A stretch of 64,000 nucleotides of DNA from an uncultured Lachnospiraceae bacterium. GTDB lineage: Bacteria; Bacillota; Clostridia; Lachnospirales; Lachnospiraceae. Location: assembly GCA_947164865.1 (NCBI GenBank), contig CAMUYA010000004.1, positions 1 through 64,000 of the forward strand, read 5' to 3'. The position numbers and the translations under genes are program-made. The notes below the pieces were generated by a model. The model was not told the DNA's origin. It searched no databases and saw only the letters and a list, made by a program, of their open reading frames with translations. This document shows positions 41,692-50,662 of this stretch, in pieces (within the stretch, counting starts at the first letter, position 1; the number at the start of each line of letters is the position of its first letter).

Positions 41692-43011
41692 ATGGGACTT
41701 ATTCAGGCTTTTAAAGGGGCACTGGGCGGACAGCTTGCCGATCAGTGGAAAGAGTTCTTCTACTGCGATGCCATTCCTGCAGATGTTCTTGTTGTAAAGG
41801 GACAGAAGAAGGTTACCGGAAGATCTTCCAACACCAAGGGAGAGGATAATATTATATCCAACGGTTCAAGGATCGCAGTCAACAATGGTCAGTGTATGAT
41901 CATCGTTGAGTCAGGTAAGGTGGTTGAGCTCTGTGCAGAGCCCGGCGAATTCACCTATGATTCCGGAACAGAGCATTCATTCTTTGACGGCGGAAAGCTC
42001 GGTGAGAACTTCGTTGCATTCTTCAAACAGTTTGGCGATCGTTTCACCTTCGGCGGACAGCCCGGCAAGGATCAGAGAGTTTATTATTTCAATATCAAAG
42101 AGATCATCGGAAATAAGTACGGAACACCCAGACCGGTTCCCTTCCGTGTGGTTGACCAGAGAGCAGGAATCGATATCGATGTATCGGTTAAGTGCTTCGG
42201 TGAATACAGCTACAAGATCAGCAACCCCATGGTATTCTATACCAATATCTGCGGTAACGTTGCTACACAGTATAACAGAAGCGAGATCGACGGACAGTTA
42301 AAGAGTGAGTTCCTTACCGCTCTGCAGCCCGCATTCGCAAGGATATCCGAGATGGGTATCAGATATTCGGCAGTCATAGCTCACACTCAGGAGCTTGCCG
42401 ATGCAATGAGAGAAGAGCTTACAAAGCAGTGGTTCGAGGACAGAGGAATCGAGATCGTCAAGGTCGGCGTATCCTCACTCGCAGCGGATGAAGAAGATGA
42501 GAAGATGCTCAAAGAGCTTCAGAAGAACGCTGCATTTACAGATCCCAACCTCCGCAATGCAAACCTTGCAGGCGCTACAATGACAGCTATGAACGCCGCA
42601 GCAAACAACCAGCAGGCAGGCCCCGCTATGGCATTCATGGGAATGAACATGGCACAGATGGCAGGCGCAAACGCAGCAGGCGGATTTGCACAGGCAGATG
42701 CCGTTAATGCACAGATCAATCAGCAGTATCAGCAGGCAGCTCCGGCACCCGCAGCACCCGCAGCAGACAGCTGGACATGCCCTTCTTGCGGAAAGACCGT
42801 AAGCGGTAACTTCTGCCCCGAGTGCGGAGCAAAGAAGCCCGAGCCTGCAGGAAGCTGGACATGCTCATGCGGAGCGGTTAACACCGGAAAGTTCTGCTCA
42901 CAGTGCGGAGCAAAGAAGCCCGAAGGCGCTAAGTGCAGCAAATGCGGATGGGAACCTTCAGATCCCAACAATCTCCCCAAGTTCTGCCCTGAGTGCGGAA
43001 ATCCTTTCTGA
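41692..43011 (+). CDS. SPFH-domain protein with C-terminal zinc ribbons
   Basis: 439 residues. The N-terminal 290 residues form a virion-core/SPFH (YdjI-like) domain: MGLIQAFKGALGGQLADQWK, RVVDQRAGIDIDVSVKCFGE, ELTKQWFEDRGIEIVKVGVS. An Ala/Gln/Met-rich linker follows (about 290-355). The tail has double zinc ribbons with three CxxC pairs of the type CPSCGK..., FCPECGAKKPE, CSKCG, FCPECGNPF. The family is linked to membrane-stress scaffolding. The gene has an excellent ribosome-binding site (aaaggag) and codon usage of a well-expressed gene, and is monocistronic. Confidence 0.88.
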   Translation: MGLIQAFKGALGGQLADQWKEFFYCDAIPADVLVVKGQKKVTGRSSNTKGEDNIISNGSRIAVNNGQCMIIVESGKVVELCAEPGEFTYDSGTEHSFFDGGKLGENFVAFFKQFGDRFTFGGQPGKDQRVYYFNIKEIIGNKYGTPRPVPFRVVDQRAGIDIDVSVKCFGEYSYKISNPMVFYTNICGNVATQYNRSEIDGQLKSEFLTALQPAFARISEMGIRYSAVIAHTQELADAMREELTKQWFEDRGIEIVKVGVSSLAADEEDEKMLKELQKNAAFTDPNLRNANLAGATMTAMNAAANNQQAGPAMAFMGMNMAQMAGANAAGGFAQADAVNAQINQQYQQAAPAPAAPAADSWTCPSCGKTVSGNFCPECGAKKPEPAGSWTCSCGAVNTGKFCSQCGAKKPEGAKCSKCGWEPSDPNNLPKFCPECGNPF

Positions 43012-43050
43012 TGATCGCATAAACTATAAGCGTCATATAAACACTAAGAT

Positions 43051-43086
43051 AAATCAGTCGTGTTCGAAAGGATACGACTGATTTTT
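43051..43086 (+). terminator. Rho-independent terminator
   Basis: Perfect 11-bp stem aaatcagtcgt / acgactgattt (43051-43061, 43074-43084) then Ts. It overlaps the upstream extension of the next reading frame, so that gene starts later. Confidence 0.85.
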
Positions 43087-43113
43087 GTGATTATCTTTTT
43101 TGAGGAACAAATA

Positions 43114-43962
43114 ATGAAAACCGGCGGATTTATCAATCACATAAAAAAGTTTTCGAGACGCTATACGCAGCTGATAGCTGCAGTACTGTACAACTGCAAT
43201 TTCAAAGGATTTGCCACAGGAAAGATTTATAAGGGAAACATTAAAGGCTTATGTGCCCCGGGATTAAACTGCTATTCGTGCCCCGGCGCTGTGGTGGCAT
43301 GCCCGCTCGGAAGTCTGCAGGCTGCTCTTGGCGGGTCTGCACAAAAAATCCCGTTTTATATCTTGGGAACCCTTCTTTTGTTCGGGATACTTCTGGGCCG
43401 TGTGATCTGCGGATTTCTGTGTCCGTTCGGACTGTTACAGGAGCTTTTATATAAGATCCCGGTTCCGAAGATCAAAAAGAGCCGTATTACAAAGATCCTC
43501 TCGTATGTAAAATATGTTGTTCTCGGTGTATTTGTGGTATTGATACCGTTTATCAAGGCTGCTCCGGGATTCTGTAAATATATCTGCCCCGCGGGAACTC
43601 TTGAAGCCGGGATACCACTGGTTTTATTAAACGAGAGGCTTCAGGATCAGATCGGATTCATGTTTTCTTGGAAAGTATTTATTCTTGCCGCCTGTCTTCT
43701 GCTCAATTCATTCTGCTACAGGGCATTTTGTCGCTTTATTTGCCCATTGGGAGCCATTTATTCTTTCTTTAATCCGATAGCTTTTTTCGGAGTGAGAGTG
43801 GATAAGTCGAAATGCACGGGATGCAATGCCTGCATCAGGATATGCAAAATGGATACATCCCGAGTCGGTGACAGAGAATGTATCCATTGCGGTGAGTGCC
43901 GAAAAGTCTGCCCGGAAGGGGCTATCGGATACTGCCTTCGTCATAAAACCGACAAGTTTTAA
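43114..43962 (+). CDS. NapH-like 4Fe-4S membrane protein
   Basis: 282 residues from ATG at 43114 (gaggaac upstream), not from 43060, which lies in a terminator. It has about four or five helices with polyferredoxin-type motifs in loops: GLNCYSCPGAVVACPLGSLQ, GFLCPFGLLQEL, ICPAGTLEAG and FICPLGAIYS. Two C-terminal 4Fe-4S clusters follow: CTGCNACIRICKMD and CIHCGECRKVCPEG. This is the NapH/MauN/CcoG family of membrane electron-transfer proteins. No reductase partner is adjacent, so the redox couple is unknown. Confidence 0.88.
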   Translation: MKTGGFINHIKKFSRRYTQLIAAVLYNCNFKGFATGKIYKGNIKGLCAPGLNCYSCPGAVVACPLGSLQAALGGSAQKIPFYILGTLLLFGILLGRVICGFLCPFGLLQELLYKIPVPKIKKSRITKILSYVKYVVLGVFVVLIPFIKAAPGFCKYICPAGTLEAGIPLVLLNERLQDQIGFMFSWKVFILAACLLLNSFCYRAFCRFICPLGAIYSFFNPIAFFGVRVDKSKCTGCNACIRICKMDTSRVGDRECIHCGECRKVCPEGAIGYCLRHKTDKF

Positions 43963-43980
43963 ACAAATTTTAACAAAAAA

Positions 43981-44009
43981 TTGATTTATCTTAATATATA
44001 TGGTATAAT
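43981..44009 (+). promoter_or_regulatory. strong promoter of the peptide ABC operon
   Basis: TTGATT (43981-43986), 17-bp spacer, TATAAT (44004-44009), within an AT-rich upstream region. Confidence 0.8.
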
Positions 44010-44078
44010 CTGACGTTGTATTTTAATGCTTTATAGCGTTAAAACGACTGTTTCAAAATATAAAAGGAGGAACATGTT

Positions 44079-46373
44079 ATGAAAAAGTGGAACAAAGCAC
44101 TCGCTGCAGTTCTCTCTCTTGCTATGGCTGCATCAATGATGGCCGGCTGTACCAAGAAGACAGGCGAGCCGGTGGCAGTAGAACCCGAAACCACCGAAAC
44201 CGTAGACACTACGGAAACTGTAGACACCGATACCACTGAAGAAGTAGAAGAAAATCTCGAAGAGCAGTATTGGTGCAACGAGTTTGATGTTATGACTCTT
44301 GCAAACAAAGAGTATGGCACAGACTACGAGTCACTCTATGATCACGTTGGAAAGGACATCACCATCGCTGATGTTACTGAGGATCCCGACACAGGCCTTG
44401 CATACATCACCGTAGACGGAGAGCAGAAGCTTCTCGGCCTTGATTTCCTTTCATTCGCAATGGTATACAATAATACCCCTGCAGGCGATTACGCTACAGA
44501 GGATGATGTATACGCTGCATGGTGGAAATATTACATCACAAGATGGAACTCTCTCCTTCCTGAGATTCCCCTTTACTCTAATGAGTACTATGATCTTTAC
44601 AACGCAAAGATCGGTCAGGTTCAGGAGAATCCCACCAATCCTTACTGGAGCCCTGCAGATGCACTTATCGACTGGACTTCCGACAAGGATGATCACGACA
44701 TCATCATCGGTAACACCACCGAGCTTTCAGGTCAGTTCCGTTATTCCGCATTTGGAAAGAGCTCACCCGGAGCTGCTGATCAGGATATAGAATTCCTCAC
44801 CACAGGCCTTGAGACTGTTTCCAGAACCAAGGAAGGCGGATACGAGTGGAACGATACTGTTGTTGCATCTCACGAGGATGTTGTTAATGATGACGGAACC
44901 AAGACTTTCACCATCACCATCAAGGATGACCTTGTATACTCTGATGGAACACCCATCAAAGCTAAGGATTATCTTGTATTCCCCATGGCATTCTACACTC
45001 AGGTAGCTGCACAGGCTGCAGGAAAACAGAATACCGGTCTTACCATCGTAGGATACGAGGATTACAACGCATATACCGGTCCCGACTCAGCAGAGGGAAC
45101 CAAGGAGATGAAGGGCTTCAGACTTATCGATGACTACACCTTCTCTGTAACCATCTCTGCAGATTACATTCCTTATTTCTATGACATTACTTATGCAGCA
45201 TTCTCACCCAATTATCCCGCAATGTGGCTTGGCGAAGCTGACATCCTCGATGATGGCGAAGGCTGCTACCTCACCGACAACTTCTATGAGAAGAACGGTG
45301 AAAACTATGTTGTAGCCGATATCATCAAGGCTACCGCTACCGACACTTCAGAAGCTGCTTATTCAAAGTATCCTTACTCAGGTCCTTACTGCGTAAAGAG
45401 CTATGATACAACCGACAGCTCTGCAGTACTTGTCAGAAACGAGAACTTCAAGGGCAACTACGAAGGAACCGTTCCCACTATCGAGAAGATCGTTTACAAG
45501 AAGGTTGTTTCCGCTACACAGCTTGAGGACTTCAAGGCAGGCGGAATCGACGTTATCTCCGGAATCACCGGCGGCGCTGAGACCGACGAAGCAGTTAAGC
45601 TTGCTGACGAGTCGAACGGAGCATACGCATATATTCACTACAGCCGTGCAGGCTATGGTAAGCTCGGATTCCGTGCAGACTATGGCCCGGCTCAGTTCGC
45701 AGAGGTACGTCAGGCTATCGCTTACTGCATGGATCGTGCTAAATTCGCTAAGGACTTCACCGGCGGATACGGCGGAGTTGTTGACGGACCTTACTACACC
45801 GGTTCATGGATGTACAAGGAAGCAGTTGCCCAGGGAATGATCCTTGACGCATATGCAACCTCAGTTGACAGCGCTATCGCAGTTCTCGAAGAGGGCGGAT
45901 GGATCTACGGAGCAGACGGTTCCGAGTACACCGAGGGCGTTCGTTACAAGAAGATCCCCGGCGATGTTATCACCGAGAACGACAAGAACTATCAGTCAGT
46001 AGACGGCACCTACAAGACCACCGAGGTAGACGGAGACTACTACATGCCTCTCGTTATCAACTGGTACGGTACTGTAGATAACGAGTTCACCGATCTTCTT
46101 CAGACCGGATTCAAGGAGAATGAGAATGTAACCGCAGCAGGTATGGTTGTTTACAACACTACCGGTGATTTCGCTCCCATGCTTGACGAGCTCTATCAGT
46201 CAGCTGTTTACGGATACTATGCAGGATCTCCTATGTACTGTGCATTCAACTTTGCTACAGGCTTCAACTCTGCAGTATATGATTACAGCTACAATCTCAC
46301 CATAGATCCTTCAATGTATGATGATTACTCAGCATACTATCTCAAGGATTATGCGGATATCTTCTGGCTTTGA
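44079..46373 (+). CDS. oligopeptide ABC transporter substrate-binding lipoprotein
   Basis: 764 residues. Lipoprotein signal peptide (MKKWNKALAAVLSLAMAASM, Cys of MAGC at about 24), a Thr/Glu-rich linker (about 30-60), then a family 5 solute-binding protein: WNDTVVASHEDVVNDDGTKT, YSDGTPIKAKDYLVFPMAFY, GPYCVKSYDTTDSSAVLVRN, AIAYCMDRAKFAKDFTGGYG. It is much longer than a usual OppA (about 540) because of an N-terminal addition and insertions. Codon usage (strongly biased) suggests high expression. It is the first gene of the Opp-type operon. Confidence 0.92.
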   Translation: MKKWNKALAAVLSLAMAASMMAGCTKKTGEPVAVEPETTETVDTTETVDTDTTEEVEENLEEQYWCNEFDVMTLANKEYGTDYESLYDHVGKDITIADVTEDPDTGLAYITVDGEQKLLGLDFLSFAMVYNNTPAGDYATEDDVYAAWWKYYITRWNSLLPEIPLYSNEYYDLYNAKIGQVQENPTNPYWSPADALIDWTSDKDDHDIIIGNTTELSGQFRYSAFGKSSPGAADQDIEFLTTGLETVSRTKEGGYEWNDTVVASHEDVVNDDGTKTFTITIKDDLVYSDGTPIKAKDYLVFPMAFYTQVAAQAAGKQNTGLTIVGYEDYNAYTGPDSAEGTKEMKGFRLIDDYTFSVTISADYIPYFYDITYAAFSPNYPAMWLGEADILDDGEGCYLTDNFYEKNGENYVVADIIKATATDTSEAAYSKYPYSGPYCVKSYDTTDSSAVLVRNENFKGNYEGTVPTIEKIVYKKVVSATQLEDFKAGGIDVISGITGGAETDEAVKLADESNGAYAYIHYSRAGYGKLGFRADYGPAQFAEVRQAIAYCMDRAKFAKDFTGGYGGVVDGPYYTGSWMYKEAVAQGMILDAYATSVDSAIAVLEEGGWIYGADGSEYTEGVRYKKIPGDVITENDKNYQSVDGTYKTTEVDGDYYMPLVINWYGTVDNEFTDLLQTGFKENENVTAAGMVVYNTTGDFAPMLDELYQSAVYGYYAGSPMYCAFNFATGFNSAVYDYSYNLTIDPSMYDDYSAYYLKDYADIFWL

Positions 46374-46419
46374 TAGGTCGGAAGACAGAGATTAATACCT
46401 AAAGAAATATAAAAGAATG

Positions 46420-46451
46420 TCCGGCGGCTTAACCGCTGCCGGATATTTTTT
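46420..46451 (+). terminator. intergenic (attenuating) terminator after the binding-protein gene
   Basis: tccggcgg-cttaa-ccgctgccgga hairpin (46420-46443, with a small bulge) followed by tattttttg. It would let only part of the transcripts continue into the permease genes. Confidence 0.7.
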
Positions 46452-46453
46452 GC

Positions 46454-46495
46454 TTTGCTTTACAGAGTGCCGAAATAGGCTCTCTGTAAAGCAAA
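46454..46495 (+). promoter_or_regulatory. long hairpin ahead of the permease gene
   Basis: Perfect 14-bp arms tttgctttacagag / ctctgtaaagcaaa (46454-46467, 46482-46495), extendable by gcc/ggc inside. There is no T-run on its 3' side. It could stabilise the binding-protein mRNA or tune read-through. Confidence 0.65.
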
Positions 46496-46543
46496 ACAAA
46501 ATTTAAAAGCTAAAGAAATACAAACAGATAAGAGGATTTACCT

Positions 46544-47587
46544 ATGGGAAGGTACATTGCAAAAAGAATTCTGTATATTATGGTGGTGTTTGTGCTGCTC
46601 ACGTTTATGCTCTTCAGTCTCTACAGACTGATGCCCGCAAACCGTGCATACACAGATGCAAAGGCTGAGATACAGGCGCTTAAGAATTCTATACCGGCAT
46701 CGGAGAGAGATACAAAGTTTGATGAGCTCTATCTCAAGTATCAGCGTATGTATGGAACGGATACCGACAACACTGTCATATTGTATCTCAGATGGCTCGG
46801 CGTATACCCATACTATAATGGAAAGTGCAACGGTATTTTCCAGGGCAACTTCGGACATTCATACGAATACAACGCACCGGTTCTGCAGGTGCTGGCACCG
46901 TGTCTTCGAAACTCGATGCTGATAGGAGCATTTTCCGAGGTATTTATTCTGATAATAACCATACCTCTCGGAATAAACTGTGCCGTGAAAAGGAATACCC
47001 CTTTTGACCGGGGAGTGCAGGCTTTTTCACTTATCGGATTTTCAACTCCGAGTTTTATCATATATATATGTTTTATACTGCTCTTCAGTTCAATTTTGGG
47101 CTGGTTCCCTGTATCGGGAATGAAGACGCCGGGAAGCGATTATCACGGAGCTAAGTTTGTTATGGATACTCTCTGGCATATCACGCTCCCTGCAATCTGC
47201 CTTATTTTCAGCGGTCTCGCATACAATATAAGGATTACCCGCGCCTCGATGCTTGATGCCCTCAGCCTTGACTGTATAAGAACAGCAAGAGCGAAGGGAC
47301 TCAGCCAGAGGACGGTCATCTACACACATGCCTGGAGAAACGCTCTGATCCCGCTCGTGTCGGTATTTGTCGGTGGCTTCTTCGGAATCATCGGCGGTGC
47401 GATCTTCATGGAGAGCATGTTCGGATTTAAGGGAATGGGACTTCTCCTTTTCAACTCTACCAAGACAGCCGATTACGATATGATCATGTTCATTCAGGTT
47501 ATATACGTGTTCATAGGTCTTGTGGCCAACCTGGTGACAGACCTCTGCTACGGTCTGGTTGATCCCCGTGTACGTATCAGTAAGTGA
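46544..47587 (+). CDS. oligopeptide ABC transporter permease, OppB/DppB type
   Basis: 347 residues. The start MGRYIAKRILYIMVVFVLLT is classical for DppB/OppB. A longer than usual first extracellular loop (about 35-115) follows. Then comes the MetI domain with five helices and the EAA loop RTARAKGLSQRTVIYTHAWR. It ends DLCYGLVDPRVRISK, the standard tail. It forms half of the pore together with the RCC1-bearing permease encoded next. Aagaggatt lies upstream of the ATG. Confidence 0.93.
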   Translation: MGRYIAKRILYIMVVFVLLTFMLFSLYRLMPANRAYTDAKAEIQALKNSIPASERDTKFDELYLKYQRMYGTDTDNTVILYLRWLGVYPYYNGKCNGIFQGNFGHSYEYNAPVLQVLAPCLRNSMLIGAFSEVFILIITIPLGINCAVKRNTPFDRGVQAFSLIGFSTPSFIIYICFILLFSSILGWFPVSGMKTPGSDYHGAKFVMDTLWHITLPAICLIFSGLAYNIRITRASMLDALSLDCIRTARAKGLSQRTVIYTHAWRNALIPLVSVFVGGFFGIIGGAIFMESMFGFKGMGLLLFNSTKTADYDMIMFIQVIYVFIGLVANLVTDLCYGLVDPRVRISK

Positions 47588-47659
47588 TCAGCCCGCCACC
47601 CCTGATGAGAAACGATCGCAAACGAAGGCGGTAAATGCATTCGTATAGGAGTCAAGAAG

Positions 47660-49633
47660 ATGTCGAATAAAAGCAAAAAACATGAAAATATCTTCCGTAA
47701 GCTTGCGCGCTGGTTTGTGCGAGTGTTTATGGGATTAAAATACGAAGAGAAATGGTTCCCCAGAGAGTCAAAAGGGGAAGATCAGGACAAAAAACCCGAT
47801 GATTCGGAGTTTATCGTAAGCCCCGGCAGACAGGCATTCAACAGCTATATGGAAAGAAAGTTTGCCGTTGTGGCATTCATAGTTGTTATAGTCATGTTCC
47901 TTATCGTGTTTATAGTTCCGAACTTTATGCCCAAGTATTCGGATTCGTATACCGAGGTAACGTTAAAGAACCTTCCTCCGAACCTCACCATGATGAGTGT
48001 TCCCAAGGAGCTTAAGAACGATATTAAGATGATCGACAGCTACGGCTCCTTCTCCGTGGGACTTTCCAATGCGGGAAAGGTTTACGTGTGGGGATGTAAA
48101 AAGCTCGGAGCCTCAGGAATGGATGTGGAAGTTCCCGAGGAATACCAGGATATCAAAATGGCCATGGTTGCTGCAGGCGTGGATCATGTTATCGCCATCG
48201 GCGAGGACGGAAAGATCTATGGCTGGGGAAGTGACAGATTCGGTCAGTACGGACGCAGCGCAAATTCCATCGAGAGCTCCACTATAGAGGCTATGCCCGA
48301 GGAGCTTTACGAAAACGGCGTTGATGTTGCACATGTAAAGAAGCTTACCTGCGGATATCAGGCAACTGCCATCCTGATGGATGACGGTACGATTTATGTC
48401 TGGGGTAATAAGCAGACATATTCAAACATGAACAACTTTATCGGACGCACCGATATCTATGACGTTGACTTTACTCTCAATTATATTGTGGGACTCGACA
48501 GCAAGAGAAGCAATGTATATACCGGAACCCGTGGTCTCTATGATATGGCAAGGACCAAGATCGGCGGAAAGGCCACTAAGATGTTTGAGTTCCTTAACGG
48601 CCGTAAGATAGATGAGATTACCGCTACAACCTCCAGCGTATGCCTCCTTTTGGATGATGGATCCATCGCTCTTGCGGGTGATTTTGTGGCGGACAGCATC
48701 GAGGTTCCCACTCTTGCCGCGGGAGAGGAATTTGTTGATATTAAGGCAGGAAACTATCACTACACCGCCCTTACCAATCTCGGAAATGTTTATTCCTTCG
48801 GAGGAGACCACTACTATCAGGCAGAGGCTCCCGCTAATATAGGCAAGGTTGCCAAGATCTTTACAGGTGCGTTCCAGAGCTACGCCGTGGATGCAAACGG
48901 TGATTACATGAGCGCGTGGGGATTCAGAGGCTTCCCTCTCGGATCCGATGATGTAGGTGCAAATATCCTTGAAAGAATGATCGTGGGCGGCCGTATTACC
49001 ATGACGGTAGGTGCAGTTGCGGTTATCATAGAGATACTTATAGGAGTTACACTCGGATGTATCTCCGGATACTACGGAGGCTGGGTGGATATCCTCATCA
49101 TGCGTGTGGCAGAGGTATTCAGTTCACTTCCAACGATACCCATTATGCTTATACTCACATCCCTGATCGCTCAGATGTCACTTACGACCAATCAGAGACT
49201 GTTTATGATAATGTGCGTGCTGGGCGTGCTCGGATGGCCGGGATTTGCCAATATCACCCGTGCACAGATACTTGTTGCCCGTGAGAGCGAGTATGTTACC
49301 GCGGCTCAGGCGATGGGCGTAAGAGAAGGAAAGATCGCATTTAAGCACATTCTGCCGAATATCGTTTCCGTTATACTTGTCAGCATGACGCTCAGCTTTG
49401 CCGCAGCCATGCAGACAGAGACGGGACTGTCGTTCCTCGGCTTCGGTGTCAATTATCCTCAGCCCAGCTGGGGCAACATGCTCACCAAGGCAAGCAACGC
49501 GACCGCAGCTAAAAACTTCTGGTGGCAGTGGGTGTTCACCTCGGCTATCCTCATATTTGTCGGCGTATGTATAAACACTATCGGTGATACGATACGCGAT
49601 GTCATGGACCCCAAGTCCAGCAGTGAAAGATAA
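47660..49633 (+). CDS. oligopeptide ABC transporter permease, OppC/DppC type, with inserted RCC1-like propeller
   Basis: 657 residues, about twice the usual OppC. A cytoplasmic N-terminus (1-72) and one helix (about 73-95) are followed by an extracellular region (about 110-430) with repeats of the RCC1 type: SVGLSNAGKVYVWGCKKLGA, IAIGEDGKIYGWGSDRFGQY, ILMDDGTIYVWGNKQT, LLLDDGSIALAGDF, TALTNLGNVYSFGGDHYY. The MetI domain (about 440-650) is complete: EAA loop TAAQAMGVREGKIAFKHILP, ending NTIGDTIRDVMDPK. The propeller sits where OppC normally has a short loop, facing the binding protein. Confidence 0.9.
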   Translation: MSNKSKKHENIFRKLARWFVRVFMGLKYEEKWFPRESKGEDQDKKPDDSEFIVSPGRQAFNSYMERKFAVVAFIVVIVMFLIVFIVPNFMPKYSDSYTEVTLKNLPPNLTMMSVPKELKNDIKMIDSYGSFSVGLSNAGKVYVWGCKKLGASGMDVEVPEEYQDIKMAMVAAGVDHVIAIGEDGKIYGWGSDRFGQYGRSANSIESSTIEAMPEELYENGVDVAHVKKLTCGYQATAILMDDGTIYVWGNKQTYSNMNNFIGRTDIYDVDFTLNYIVGLDSKRSNVYTGTRGLYDMARTKIGGKATKMFEFLNGRKIDEITATTSSVCLLLDDGSIALAGDFVADSIEVPTLAAGEEFVDIKAGNYHYTALTNLGNVYSFGGDHYYQAEAPANIGKVAKIFTGAFQSYAVDANGDYMSAWGFRGFPLGSDDVGANILERMIVGGRITMTVGAVAVIIEILIGVTLGCISGYYGGWVDILIMRVAEVFSSLPTIPIMLILTSLIAQMSLTTNQRLFMIMCVLGVLGWPGFANITRAQILVARESEYVTAAQAMGVREGKIAFKHILPNIVSVILVSMTLSFAAAMQTETGLSFLGFGVNYPQPSWGNMLTKASNATAAKNFWWQWVFTSAILIFVGVCINTIGDTIRDVMDPKSSSER

Positions 49634-49648
49634 GGGGAGGATGAGAAG

Positions 49649-50662
49649 ATGCCATTACTTGAAGTAAAAGACCTGCATACATTTTTTAAAACAAAAAAAG
49701 GAATCGTTAAGGCGGTTAACGGAGTTTTTTACAAGCTTGAAGCCGGAAAAACAATAGGAATAGTGGGTGAGTCCGGCTCGGGAAAGTCCATAAGTGCCAT
49801 GAGTATTCTGAGGCTTCTTGACGGAAACGGATATATTGAGAGCGGAGAGATACTCTTCGACGGAAAGGAAATAACAAAGCTTTCCGAAAGAGAAATGTGC
49901 AAGATCCGAGGAAACGACATATCAGTCATATTCCAGGAGCCCATGACCAGCTTAAACCCTGTCTTTTCCGTTGATAAACAGCTCTCCGAGCCCTTTATCA
50001 TCCATCAGGGAATGAGCAAGGCAGAGGCACATAAAAACGCTTTAAAGATGCTGGAGGATGTTCAGATCCCCAATCCCCAGGTGGTCATCAAGCAGTATCC
50101 CCACCAGCTTTCGGGTGGTATGAGACAGCGTGTTATGATCGCGATGGCCCTTGCCTGCAAGCCCAAGATCCTCATTGCGGACGAGCCCACGACGGCTCTT
50201 GATGTTACGATCCAGGCTCAGATCCTTAAGCTCATGAATGATCTTAAGAAAACCACCAATGCAGCGATCATTTTCATCACCCACGATCTCGGAGTAATCA
50301 ACGAAATGGCCGATGACGTGGCTGTAATGTACTGCGGTCAGGTGGTTGAACATGCGCCGGCTTCAGTCATTTTCCACAAGCAGACTATGAGCCATCCCTA
50401 CACTGAGGGACTTATGGCTTCAATACCCAGGCTCGACGCCGATACGGACCGTCTCGAGCCAATACCGGGCGTTGTGCCCCATCCGCTTGCACTCCCCAAG
50501 GGATGCAAGTTCGCACCCAGGTGCAAATATTGTACGGAGAAGTGCCTTAAAGAGGAGCCGCCGCTTACACAGGTTGCGGAGAATCAGAAAGTAAGATGCT
50601 TCTATCCCGAAAAGGAGGTCAGGAACAGTGCAGAGCACCAGAAAATTGTTATCAATCACTAA
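49649..50662 (+). CDS. oligopeptide ABC transporter ATPase, OppD/DppD type
   Basis: 337 residues. Walker A GESGSGKS (about 38-45), Q-loop FQEPMTSLNPVF, signature LSGGMRQRVM, Walker B ILIADEPTTALD, His switch in ITHDLG. The C-terminal Opp extension has the Cys cluster CKFAPRCKYCTEKC, which may bind an iron-sulfur cluster as in other Dpp/Opp ATPases. Its last 35 bp overlap the OppF-type gene, which supports coupled synthesis. Confidence 0.94.
   Translation: MPLLEVKDLHTFFKTKKGIVKAVNGVFYKLEAGKTIGIVGESGSGKSISAMSILRLLDGNGYIESGEILFDGKEITKLSEREMCKIRGNDISVIFQEPMTSLNPVFSVDKQLSEPFIIHQGMSKAEAHKNALKMLEDVQIPNPQVVIKQYPHQLSGGMRQRVMIAMALACKPKILIADEPTTALDVTIQAQILKLMNDLKKTTNAAIIFITHDLGVINEMADDVAVMYCGQVVEHAPASVIFHKQTMSHPYTEGLMASIPRLDADTDRLEPIPGVVPHPLALPKGCKFAPRCKYCTEKCLKEEPPLTQVAENQKVRCFYPEKEVRNSAEHQKIVINH

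Noticed and set aside
43060..43113. Upstream start of the NapH-like protein
   Set aside because: It lies inside the terminator of the SPFH gene; ATG at 43114 has its own ribosome-binding site.
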